From: Luteithermobacter gelatinilyticus
Lineage (GTDB): Bacteria > Pseudomonadota > Alphaproteobacteria > Sphingomonadales > Emcibacteraceae
Length of the DNA: 64,000 nt
Direction: 5' to 3'
Assembly: GCF_005849285.1 (NCBI RefSeq)
Contig: NZ_CP040517.1
Location: 378,501-442,500, forward strand
A model generated the notes under the pieces. That model saw only the letters and a program-made list of their open reading frames with translations. It was not told where the DNA came from and made no database searches. Shown here piece by piece: positions 53,857 through 61,338 of this stretch. The translations under genes and the position numbers were made by a program. Numbering within the stretch: position 1 is the stretch's first letter; each line of letters starts with the position of its first letter.

Positions 53857-54729
53857 ATGGTTCAAAAAGTAGGTATCATCGGCGCAGGACAGATGGGGAA
53901 TGGCATCGCGCATGTTTTTGCGCTGGCCGGATATGATGTGGTGATGAGCGACATCAGTCAGGAAAATCTGGACCAGGCAATGGAAACGATCCGGACCAAT
54001 ATCGCCCGTCAGACCGCCAAGGGGCGCGTCTCAGAAGAAGACGCCGCGGCGGCGCTTGCCCGGATCAAGCCGGTGATCGGACTTGACGGATTTTCGGAAG
54101 TGGATCTGGCTATTGAGGCGGCGACGGAAAATGAGGAAATCAAGAAAAAGATTTTTCAGGACCTGTGCCCCAAGCTGAAACCCGAAGCGCTTCTTGCCAC
54201 CAATACCTCCTCCATCTCCATTACCCGGCTGGCGTCAACTACGGATCGGCCGGAAAAATTCATTGGCCTGCATTTTATGAATCCGGTGCCGGTGATGAAG
54301 CTGGTGGAGCTGATCCGGGGCATCGCCACCAGTGATGAAACCTATAAAACCGCCAAGGAAGTGGTCAAGAGCCTGGGCAAAACCACGGCCAGTTCTGAGG
54401 ACTTCCCGGCCTTTATCGTTAACCGCATTCTGCTGCCCATGATTAACGAGGCGATTTATACGCTGTATGAAGGGGTGGGATCAGTGGAAGCCATTGACAA
54501 GGCCATGCGGCTTGGCGCCAATCATCCCATGGGGCCGCTGCAACTGGCGGACTTTATCGGGTTGGATACCTGCCTGTCCATTATGCAGGTGCTGTATGAA
54601 GGGCTTGCCGATAGCAAATACCGGCCCTGTCCGTTGTTGGTGAAATATGTGGAGGCCGGTTGGGTCGGCCAGAAAGTTGGGCGCGGCTTTTATGACTATC
54701 GTGGGGAAAAACCCGTTCCCACGCGATAG
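53857..54729 (+). CDS. 3-hydroxybutyryl-CoA dehydrogenase
   Basis: A 290-residue NAD(P)-dependent enzyme converting acetoacetyl-CoA and 3-hydroxybutyryl-CoA. VGIIGAGQMGNGIAHVFALA is the nucleotide-binding motif; LATNTSSISITRLASTTDRP, FIGLHFMNPVPVMKLVELIR (catalytic His) and FPAFIVNRILLPMINEAIYT complete the family core. Placement after etfBA is a common alphaproteobacterial order. The last codons and stop lie in a short tandem duplication (54722-54753). Confidence 0.96.
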   Translation: MVQKVGIIGAGQMGNGIAHVFALAGYDVVMSDISQENLDQAMETIRTNIARQTAKGRVSEEDAAAALARIKPVIGLDGFSEVDLAIEAATENEEIKKKIFQDLCPKLKPEALLATNTSSISITRLASTTDRPEKFIGLHFMNPVPVMKLVELIRGIATSDETYKTAKEVVKSLGKTTASSEDFPAFIVNRILLPMINEAIYTLYEGVGSVEAIDKAMRLGANHPMGPLQLADFIGLDTCLSIMQVLYEGLADSKYRPCPLLVKYVEAGWVGQKVGRGFYDYRGEKPVPTR

Positions 54730-54753
54730 TTCTTTTGCGCGATAGTTTTCTTT
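54722..54753. repeat. Tandem duplication spanning a stop codon
   Basis: CGCGATAGTTCTTTTG (54722-54737) followed by CGCGATAGTTTTCTTT (54738-54753). The first copy contains the TAG stop of the 3-hydroxybutyryl-CoA dehydrogenase gene. Confidence 0.85.
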
Positions 54754-54971
54754 ATTAAATGAAAATCAAATTATCCTGCCGGCAGACATGGCCCCTGCGC
54801 CAGCAGAAGAGTTCCCTCCTGTTGCGTATCATTCCCCGGATAAGGTCTAGGCGCGGGCATTGACGCGCATCAATGCGGAACCGGCTCCTGCGGGGTAAGT
54901 TCGGCTGAAGGCGCCGTCATGTCATGCTGGCGCTGTTTCCCAATTTGAATATGAGTCCATAGGAGATTGTC

Positions 54972-55748
54972 ATGCGACGCGCTGCTTTTGGTTTTGTGAT
55001 CGCCGCCTTTTCGTGCCTTTTGGCCCCGATGGCCGGTCAGGCCGAGCCGACCGAGATCACCGTAAGAGTGATCAGCAAGGACGCCAAGTTTATCGGCAGC
55101 AGTATGGGCGGCATGCGGGTGACACTTCGTGATGGGCACACCGGGGAGGTTCTCGCTACCGGAATCACCAGCGGCGGGACCGGCAATACCGGGCTTGTCA
55201 TGCACAAGGAGGGCGGGCGTCGAGCGCGGCTGGCCGATGAGACCGCCGCAGGTTTTAAGACGGTTCTTGATCTTGAAGAACCGCGACTGATTGAGGTCGA
55301 AGCCTACGGCCCACTGGCCCAGCCGCAGGCGGCGCATCGGGTCAGTTCCAGCCAATGGGTGGTGCCGGGCCGGCATCTTTCTGCTGGGGATGGCTGGGTG
55401 CTGGAACTGCCTGGTTTTGTGGTTGATGTGCTGACCCCGCCGGCCGCGATCAAGCTTTCTGCCGCCACCCGCCAGCTTGAACTGCGGGCCAATGTGATCA
55501 TGATGTGTGGCTGCCCCATAAAACCGGAAGGGCTGTGGGATGCCAACGGGTATGAAGTGAAGGCGATCGTGCGCCGCAATGGCGAACTGGTCCGCCGTCT
55601 TGATCTCTCTTATGCGGGCGAGACCAGCCAGTTTGCCGGCAGCCTGCCCATTGAGGCGCCAGGCACGTATGATGTTGTTGTTTATGCTTATGATCCGGCG
55701 AATGGCAATACCGGCCTGGACCGCACCACTTTCACCGTGACAAAATAA
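54972..55748 (+). CDS. Secreted protein of unknown function (258 aa)
   Basis: Signal peptide RRAAFGFVIAAFSCLLAPMAGQAE, then two beta-rich parts. The first (about residues 25-135) looks like a carboxypeptidase-regulatory-like or Ig fold (EITVRVISKDAKFIGSSMGG). The second ends GTYDVVVYAYDPANGNTGLD, an Ig-like strand pattern. In between is a conserved-looking MMCGCPIKPEGLWDANGYEV segment with a C-x-C pair that could bind metal. No family named. AGGAGA lies about 8 nt before the ATG. Standalone gene. Confidence 0.75.
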   Translation: MRRAAFGFVIAAFSCLLAPMAGQAEPTEITVRVISKDAKFIGSSMGGMRVTLRDGHTGEVLATGITSGGTGNTGLVMHKEGGRRARLADETAAGFKTVLDLEEPRLIEVEAYGPLAQPQAAHRVSSSQWVVPGRHLSAGDGWVLELPGFVVDVLTPPAAIKLSAATRQLELRANVIMMCGCPIKPEGLWDANGYEVKAIVRRNGELVRRLDLSYAGETSQFAGSLPIEAPGTYDVVVYAYDPANGNTGLDRTTFTVTK

Positions 55749-55786
55749 AACCGACGCCCCCGTCCTATGACGATCAGGGCGGGGGC
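55744..55786 (-). terminator. Terminator between the secreted protein and MAPEG genes
   Basis: GCCCCCGTCCT (55756-55766) pairs with AGGGCGGGGGC (55776-55786); on the minus strand the stem is followed 6 bases later by TTTTATTTT, so it mainly ends the MAPEG transcript. Confidence 0.65.
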
Positions 55787-55797
55787 AGAAGTTTGGA

Positions 55798-56229
55798 TCA
55801 GGCGAGCCTCAGACCGTGCTGAACGATGAGGACGGCCAGGGCCATAAAGCAGACAATCTGGGTCAAAAAGAAAATAAAACGTACAAGCGCCACGCGGTTT
55901 GTTTGCGTAAAACAGATATGGGTGACGGATTGGGCAACACGGGCTACAAGAACAATGACGGACAGGATGTCTGCAAGTGGGGTGGAGATGCCGCTGACAT
56001 AGAGGGCAAAAACGATCACGGCAAAGACCGGCAGATTTTCCACACAATTGGCATGAGCCCGCATGGACCGCAGATAGAAGTCCTGGCCTTCAACCTGGTC
56101 GGCCCGGAACTCCTTGATTTCTACCCGTCCCGTCAGAATCCGGCTCCAGCGGTAAATCCCGACACTGAGAAACAGCACGAGAACGGTCCAGACCGCAAAA
56201 CCCAGCAGCATCCATAGGGGTAATGTCAT
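55798..56229 (-). CDS. MAPEG-family membrane protein
   Basis: A 143-residue protein with four hydrophobic helices (WMLLGFAVWTVLVLFLSVGI; NLPVFAVIVFALYVSGI; LADILSVIVLVARVAQ; FFLTQIVCFMALAVLIV). The loop FYLRSMRAHANCVENLPVFA with RAHANCVEN matches the MAPEG family (membrane-associated eicosanoid and glutathione metabolism). Bacterial members may have glutathione transferase activity. AGGAGAGA precedes the ATG. Confidence 0.9.
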   Translation of the reverse strand: MTLPLWMLLGFAVWTVLVLFLSVGIYRWSRILTGRVEIKEFRADQVEGQDFYLRSMRAHANCVENLPVFAVIVFALYVSGISTPLADILSVIVLVARVAQSVTHICFTQTNRVALVRFIFFLTQIVCFMALAVLIVQHGLRLA

Positions 56230-56403
56230 TTCATCTCTCCTGTTCAGGCAGTTTGTCGTAAAATGTTATGAAAGAGGGGCTGTCTCGCTTGTTGCCCGAG
56301 GGGAGATCCCGCCGAACAGATAGGACAGCGGTCTGCTGCCCGTGGACGTTGCTCTGTCAGACGGTGGTCTCATCCCTGAGGGACATGTGGACGGCCCGCA
56401 CGC

Positions 56404-57267
56404 CTACAGGGCATTTAAGGGGATTTTCAGGTAGGAGATGCCGTTGTCCTCTTGCGGCGGAAATTCACCGGCCCGGATATTGACCTGCACGGAAGGCAGG
56501 ATCAAGGTTGGCATGTCAAGGGTGGCGTCCCGCGCCGTGCGCATGGCGACAAAGTCCTCTTCCGTAATGCCGTCATGGACATGGACATTGTGGCGGCGCT
56601 CCGCTTCGACCGTGCTTTCCCAGACATACTCGTCCCGCCCCGGAGCCTTGTAATCATGGCACATGAACAGCCGCGTTTCAGGCGGCAAAGAAAATATTTT
56701 CTGGATGGAATGGTACAGGGTCCGGGCATTGCCGCCCGGGAAATCGGCCCGTGCCGTGCCGTAATCCGGCATGAACAGCGTATCCCCGACAAAGGCGGCA
56801 TCCCCAATCACATAAGTGAGGCAGGCCGGCGTATGGCCTGGCGTATGCATCACCCGCCCTTCGAGCGTGCCGATCCGGAAGGTTTCGCCATCCCGGAACA
56901 GGTGATCGAACTGGGAACCGTCTATGGCAAAGCCGGCCTCCAGATTAAAGACACCCTTGAAAATCTTTTGAACCTCACGAATATGTTCGCCAATGGCAAT
57001 GCGCCCACCAAGTTTTTCTTTCAGATAAGGGGCGGCGCTCAGATGGTCGGCATGGGCATGGGTTTCCAGAATCCATTCCACTTCCAGGCCGTATTCCGAA
57101 ATATGGGCAATGATGGCATCGGCGGAATGGGTATCGGTGCGCCCCGATTTAGGGTCATAATCGAGAACGGAGTCGATGATGGCGCATTTGCGGCTGTTGG
57201 GGTCTGTGACCACATAGGAAACCGTGTTGGTGGTTTCGTCAAAAAATGAGTTTACAGTCGGGCTCAT
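56404..57267 (-). CDS. blh: Persulfide dioxygenase-like MBL-fold hydrolase (Blh)
   Basis: A 287-residue metallo-beta-lactamase-fold protein with ETHAHADHLSAAPYLKEKLG (THxHxDH iron site), HTPGHTPACLTYVIG, FVGDTLFMPDYGTARADFPG and MCHDYKAPGRDEYVWESTV, closely following the Blh/ETHE1-type persulfide dioxygenases that turn glutathione persulfide into sulfite. It is divergent from a BigR-type regulator, the classic Blh-BigR arrangement. ATG 57267 with GAGGTG upstream is preferred over 57321. Confidence 0.93.
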   Translation of the reverse strand: MSPTVNSFFDETTNTVSYVVTDPNSRKCAIIDSVLDYDPKSGRTDTHSADAIIAHISEYGLEVEWILETHAHADHLSAAPYLKEKLGGRIAIGEHIREVQKIFKGVFNLEAGFAIDGSQFDHLFRDGETFRIGTLEGRVMHTPGHTPACLTYVIGDAAFVGDTLFMPDYGTARADFPGGNARTLYHSIQKIFSLPPETRLFMCHDYKAPGRDEYVWESTVEAERRHNVHVHDGITEEDFVAMRTARDATLDMPTLILPSVQVNIRAGEFPPQEDNGISYLKIPLNAL

Positions 57268-57328
57268 CGGTTGCACCTCGGATGTGTTGGGTTTGTCCTG
57301 TGCAGAAAGGATCTGCTTCACAATTTAC

Positions 57329-57361
57329 TTGACAATATATGCATAGTTATGAATATATGCA
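57329..57361 (+). promoter_or_regulatory. bigR promoter and probable BigR operator
   Basis: A -35 TTGACA (57329-57334) and an AATATA/ATATAT -10 about 17 bp on overlap two direct copies of AATATATGCA (57334-57343 and 57352-57361). The start codon at 57365 lies about where transcription should begin, so the mRNA may be leaderless. The duplicated sequence is a candidate BigR site covering the promoter. Confidence 0.6.
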
Positions 57362-57364
57362 AGT

Positions 57365-57706
57365 ATGAAGATTGAAAAGATTCAGAACTCGGCAGAAAAA
57401 GCCGCCGATCTGATGCGTTCCCTCTCCCATGAGAAACGCCTGATGCTTCTGTGTCAGCTGGTGGAGGGGGAAAAGAGCGTCGGTGCCCTTGCGACGGCTC
57501 TGGGCATTACCCAGGCCAATGCCTCGCAGCAGCTGGCGCTGTTGCGCAAGGATGGTCTGGTGCAGACCCGGCGCGAGGGGCAGACCATCTATTATTCCCT
57601 GGCCGGCCATGAGGCCCGGCGGGTGATCGAAGTTCTGTATGAACTTTACTGTGAACCGGTGTCACCTGAAAAACAGACAGCAGGTACAGGAGAAGATGAT
57701 GAATAA
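57365..57706 (+). CDS. bigR: BigR/SqrR-type persulfide-responsive ArsR repressor
   Basis: A 113-residue winged-helix repressor. ADLMRSLSHEKRLMLLCQLV and GITQANASQQLALLRKDGLV form the ArsR fold. Two cysteines, Cys30 and Cys96 (VLYELYCEPVS), occupy the positions of the dithiol sensor in BigR and SqrR, which form a disulfide or polysulfide link on exposure to persulfides and release DNA. It starts the bigR-rhodanese-SulP operon and is divergent from blh. Confidence 0.93.
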   Translation: MKIEKIQNSAEKAADLMRSLSHEKRLMLLCQLVEGEKSVGALATALGITQANASQQLALLRKDGLVQTRREGQTIYYSLAGHEARRVIEVLYELYCEPVSPEKQTAGTGEDDE

Positions 57707-58085
57707 CGACATCAGGAACGAAACCGCCGCAGGATTGCAGGAGATTCAGCCCGACGAACTGAAACGGCGGATGGAGGCGCGGGACGTGCTGCTGATTGAT
57801 GTGCGCGAACCTGGAGAATTTGAGGCCGAGCGTATTCCCGGTGCCGTGTTATACCCCCTGTCCGAATTTGACCCGCGCTGCCTGCCGGCCGAAGTCTTTC
57901 CTTCGGTGGTGTTGATGTGCGGGTCAGGGAAACGTTCAGCGACGGCGGCCTGCAGGGTTCTGGACAGTGGCGTTGGGCGGACAACACATCTGGCGGGCGG
58001 TATCATGGCCTGGAAAAAGGCGAACCTGCCGACCATCAGCTTTGATCCGGCGACCGGTGGTTGGCGTCGGGGTCCGGCTGCTTGA
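57696..58085 (+). CDS. Rhodanese-like sulfurtransferase
   Basis: A 129-residue single-domain rhodanese. LLIDVREPGEFEAERIPGAV and VVLMCGSGKRSATAACRVL hold the CH2A/active-site features, with catalytic Cys75. It moves sulfane sulfur, probably between glutathione persulfide and thiosulfate, in the sulfide oxidation pathway with Blh. The gene overlaps the end of bigR by 11 bp; AGGAG lies 4 nt before ATG 57696 and 7 nt before ATG 57699, so either may be used. Confidence 0.92.
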   Translation: MMNNDIRNETAAGLQEIQPDELKRRMEARDVLLIDVREPGEFEAERIPGAVLYPLSEFDPRCLPAEVFPSVVLMCGSGKRSATAACRVLDSGVGRTTHLAGGIMAWKKANLPTISFDPATGGWRRGPAA

Positions 58086-58131
58086 TCCCGTGTCTAATTT
58101 CGTGCCAGATCCTGTGTCTGATCCCGTGCCA
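58084..58131. repeat. 24-bp tandem repeat at the SulP start
   Basis: GATCCCGTGTCTAATTTCG.. (58084-58107) is repeated with changes at 58108-58131; translated it gives PVSNFVPD then PVSDPVPD. It obscures which GTG is the true start. Confidence 0.8.
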
Positions 58132-59925
58132 GATTCCATAACCGACAACAATCCGGACGTGAAACAGGCTCGTCCCCGCCCTGTGTGGGAAAAACTTATC
58201 CCGGCCAGCCAGTGGCTGAAGGGATATGGGCGCAAGGACGTGGCGGCTGATCTGCTGGCGGCTGTGATTGTCACTATTATGCTAATCCCCCAGAGCCTGG
58301 CCTATGCCCTGCTGGCGGGATTACCGCCGGAAGTCGGCCTTTATGCCAGTATGAGTCCGCTGTTGCTTTATGCCTTGTTCGGGTCAAGCCGCACTCTGGC
58401 GGTGGGGCCTGTGGCGGTAGTCTCCCTCATGACGGCGTCCGCCGTGGGGAATGTGGCGGTCCCCGGCACCACCGAATATGTCGGGGCGGCGCTGGTTCTG
58501 GCTTTTCTCTCTGGTCTGTTTCTGGTGCTGATGGGAATCCTGCGATTGGGGTTCCTTGCTAATCTGCTCAGTCATCCTGTCATTTCCGGATTCATTACCG
58601 CCTCGGGCATTTTGATTGCCGCCAGCCAGATCAAACATGTGTTGGGTGTGGATGCAGGTGGTGCGACGCTGGGGGAGATTGCCCTTTCCCTGATGACCCG
58701 CTTCGGCCAGATCAATATGCCGACAGCGGCGATTGGGGGGAGCGCTATTCTGTTTTTGTTTTGGGTCCGCAATAACCTGAAACCCTTCCTCCTGCGCATG
58801 GGAATAAGCGACTATGCCGCCGCCATGATTGCCCGGGCCGGCCCGGTGGCAGCGGTCCTCGCTTCGATCCTTCTAGTGCCGGCCCTGGGGCTTGCGGACA
58901 GAGGAGTAAGCATTGTCGGCGCCATCCCCGGGGGATTGCCGTCCTTGACATTGCCCCCTTTCGAAATGGCCCTGTGGCAGGAATTGCTGCCGGCGGCGGT
59001 TCTGATCAGTATTATCGGTTTTGTGGAATCTGTTTCCGTCGCCCATACCCTGGCGGCCAAACGCCGTCAACGGATTGACCCCAATCAGGAGCTGATCGGG
59101 CTTGGCGCCGCCAATCTGGCCGCCGGGGTCAGCGGGGGATATCCGGTCACCGGCGGTTTTGCCCGTTCGGTAATCAATTTCGATGCCGGGGCGGTGACCC
59201 CCATGGCGGGAGTTTTTACAGCAGCAGGTATTGCCCTGACGGCGTTGTTTTTGACATCTTTCTTTTATTATTTGCCCAAGGCGGTGCTGGCGGCCACCAT
59301 CATTGTTGCCGTTTTGGCGCTGGTGGACCTGAAGACCATCAGGCGGACCTGGATTTATTCCAAAATTGATTTTTCCGCCATGCTGGCCACGATTCTTGTG
59401 ACCCTGCTGGCGGGAGTGGAGCCCGGCATTCTTGCGGGGGTCGTCCTGTCACTGGCGCTGCATATTTGGCGCACAGGCCGCCCTCATCTGGCGGTGGTCG
59501 GCCGCATTCCCGGTACCGAACATTTCCGCAATGTGTTGCGGCACAAGGTGCGCACCAACCCGCAGATCCTAATGATCCGGATTGATGAAAGCCTGTATTT
59601 TGCCAATGCTGCCTTTCTGGAGGATACCCTGCTGAACGCGGTGGCCGAACAGCCGCGCCTGAAACATATTGTCCTGCTTTGCGGGGCCGTGAATGTGATT
59701 GACGCCAGTGCGCTCGAAACACTGGAGCGTTGTGTGGAAAGTCTGCACGACAGCGGGGTTCATCTTCATCTGGCAGAAGTCAAGGGGCCGGTCATGGACC
59801 GACTTGAGCGAACGAGTTTCCTGTCGGCGCTGGCGCCCGGGCGCGTTTTCTTGAGCGCCCATGAAGCCATGAGCCGGCTGGAACAGGAACTGGAGGCGCC
59901 GCAGCATTACGGCGCCGGAATTTAG
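58090..59925 (+). CDS. SulP-family anion permease
   Basis: An inner-membrane sulfate-type transporter, 611 residues from GTG 58090. LAAVIVTIMLIPQSLAYALL, AGLPPEVGLYASMSPLLLYA and LAVGPVAVVSLMTASAVGNV are SulP signatures, followed by about a dozen helices and a C-terminal STAS domain (about the last 120 residues; HIVLLCGAVNVIDASALETL). In this operon it may remove sulfite or sulfate made by persulfide oxidation. The start is uncertain: in-frame GTG codons at 58090, 58102, 58114 and 58126 all precede the conserved region, and the longer frame to 57967 overlaps the rhodanese gene. Confidence 0.88.
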   Translation: MSNFVPDPVSDPVPDSITDNNPDVKQARPRPVWEKLIPASQWLKGYGRKDVAADLLAAVIVTIMLIPQSLAYALLAGLPPEVGLYASMSPLLLYALFGSSRTLAVGPVAVVSLMTASAVGNVAVPGTTEYVGAALVLAFLSGLFLVLMGILRLGFLANLLSHPVISGFITASGILIAASQIKHVLGVDAGGATLGEIALSLMTRFGQINMPTAAIGGSAILFLFWVRNNLKPFLLRMGISDYAAAMIARAGPVAAVLASILLVPALGLADRGVSIVGAIPGGLPSLTLPPFEMALWQELLPAAVLISIIGFVESVSVAHTLAAKRRQRIDPNQELIGLGAANLAAGVSGGYPVTGGFARSVINFDAGAVTPMAGVFTAAGIALTALFLTSFFYYLPKAVLAATIIVAVLALVDLKTIRRTWIYSKIDFSAMLATILVTLLAGVEPGILAGVVLSLALHIWRTGRPHLAVVGRIPGTEHFRNVLRHKVRTNPQILMIRIDESLYFANAAFLEDTLLNAVAEQPRLKHIVLLCGAVNVIDASALETLERCVESLHDSGVHLHLAEVKGPVMDRLERTSFLSALAPGRVFLSAHEAMSRLEQELEAPQHYGAGI

Positions 59926-59962
59926 ATCTGATAGAATTTAGGGGCGCATCTTGTCGGATGAT

Positions 59963-59989
59963 GGGTCAACCTATTTACAATTCGCTCTA
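59963..59989. repeat. Dispersed element, half copy
   Basis: GGGTCAACCTATTTACAATT then CGCTCTA: same left-type half as at 4095-4121, 37 bp after the SulP stop. Confidence 0.85.
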
Positions 59990-60045
59990 GACATTATCCA
60001 CTGGACACTTACGCAGATATAGATGGGGAACCCGTAACCCGGGGG

Positions 60046-61038
60046 TTAAGGCTGAGCGTGCAGCCTGATGGTGGCCACATATTTAAAATCGTCCCGCGAC
60101 GAGGCCTTGCCAGTAACGGTTTTTATATAAAGGTCGATCTTGTCCTGGTCGATCCGCACCCGGGCCACGGGTTTAAGGTTGTCCAGGATCTGTTTTTTAT
60201 ACTGCCCCTTCATATATTTCTTGTATTTCTCATAATCCGGGTGGTTTTCTGGTTGCAGGCCGATGACATCGGTGATGGTAAAGCGATAATGCCCATAAAG
60301 GTAATACATCCCGTTAAACTGCTGATCGAGCTTTTCCGCCTGCTCAGCCGGCATGGAAATCCAGTGGGTTTTGGCAGGGCCCATATTGCTGATCTTGTGG
60401 CTCACGGGGCCCCGGCCATAGGCGTATATCCAGGGTAGGCGGATTTTGTCTCCTGCGGGAAGATAAATGGGCCAGGCCGCGCGGTCGAAATCATACCGCC
60501 CCACTTTGACCGAAAGATTATTATCAATATTCTTGTCTACCGCCGACAGGGACGAGCGGTTGTCCAGCCACGGCGCCACCTCGAAGGAGGCCGGGGCGTT
60601 TGCGCTCTCGGCAAGAATCCTGTTCTTGAAATCGCTCTTGTGTTTGCGCCATGTAAATTCGTTGGCCAGGGTTTTGTTTTCATCGGGATAGAACACGCGC
60701 ACCAGTTCTTTCAGTTGATGGTCGGGCCGGCTTTCCCATATTTCCGGCGCCAAGTTGAGAATTGCTCGGGCGACTTTGCGGCCCGAGGTGGGCAGGGTGT
60801 CCGGGACAGCGGTTTTATCCGGCTTGGCGGGGGAGGCCGGAGAGGAAGGGGAAGAGGCACCGGAAGGGATTCCCTGAGGTTTTTCCTTGGTTTTGGTGAA
60901 TTGTTCGCTGGCCGTCTTTTCGATCTCATCGGCCTTTTTCTTCAGTTTGTCAAAAAAACTCTGCGCCGCCGATGAGGAGGCCATGGGCAGGCAAAGCCCA
61001 GGCAGGATCATGCCGTAAATAATAAGAGACCGTTTCAT
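60046..61038 (-). CDS. Secreted protein of unknown function (330 aa)
   Basis: Signal peptide SLIIYGMILPGLCLPMASSSAA, then a charged helix (FFDKLKKKADEIEKTASEQF) and a Ser/Pro/Ala linker (SGASSPSSPASPAKPDK, about residues 57-75). The C-terminal 240 residues are mixed alpha/beta with aromatic motifs (GMYYLYGHYRFTITDVIGLQ) and a final strand KYVATIRLHAQP. No catalytic motif is recognised. Divergent from the HTH-TPR gene across a 300-bp spacer. Confidence 0.72.
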   Translation of the reverse strand: MKRSLIIYGMILPGLCLPMASSSAAQSFFDKLKKKADEIEKTASEQFTKTKEKPQGIPSGASSPSSPASPAKPDKTAVPDTLPTSGRKVARAILNLAPEIWESRPDHQLKELVRVFYPDENKTLANEFTWRKHKSDFKNRILAESANAPASFEVAPWLDNRSSLSAVDKNIDNNLSVKVGRYDFDRAAWPIYLPAGDKIRLPWIYAYGRGPVSHKISNMGPAKTHWISMPAEQAEKLDQQFNGMYYLYGHYRFTITDVIGLQPENHPDYEKYKKYMKGQYKKQILDNLKPVARVRIDQDKIDLYIKTVTGKASSRDDFKYVATIRLHAQP

Positions 61039-61338
61039 GTTATTCTCCTTTAGAGTAATTCACTTTAATCCAGTCTGTTGGTACCTGATCCGGCGCCGCC
61101 TGGATGCAATATGGCGACCGGTTGCGGACTGAAGAAAAGGGTAAGGGATTCGGGGCTTTGGCACATCTAACGGAAACCGTCGTTATCCGCCGTTATCGCC
61201 ACTTAACATGTTTTTTTTGACCGGCTTGCACTGGAACGCCACAATCGGTAAGCTTCCAAAAGGGGGATTGTTGCGCAGAATCTCTGTACAAAATTATTAT
61301 ACAAAAACTGTTGTGCAGGCTGGGAGAGGGGTGATGAT
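61039..61338. other. Divergent promoter region
   Basis: 300 bp without a gene between the secreted-protein and HTH-TPR genes. It holds a possible relic of the dispersed repeat (TAGAGTAATTCACTTTA, 61051-61067) and a 10-bp tandem duplication (CGTTATCCGC / CGTTATCGCC, 61181-61200). Confidence 0.55.

Noticed and set aside
58084-58131. Possible CRISPR-like or regulatory repeat array
   Set aside because: Only two imperfect 24-bp units with no spacer, in frame with the SulP N-terminus; a simple tandem duplication.
1202-59989. The dispersed repeats considered as CRISPR repeats
   Set aside because: They are scattered, in both orientations, without regular spacers or cas genes.
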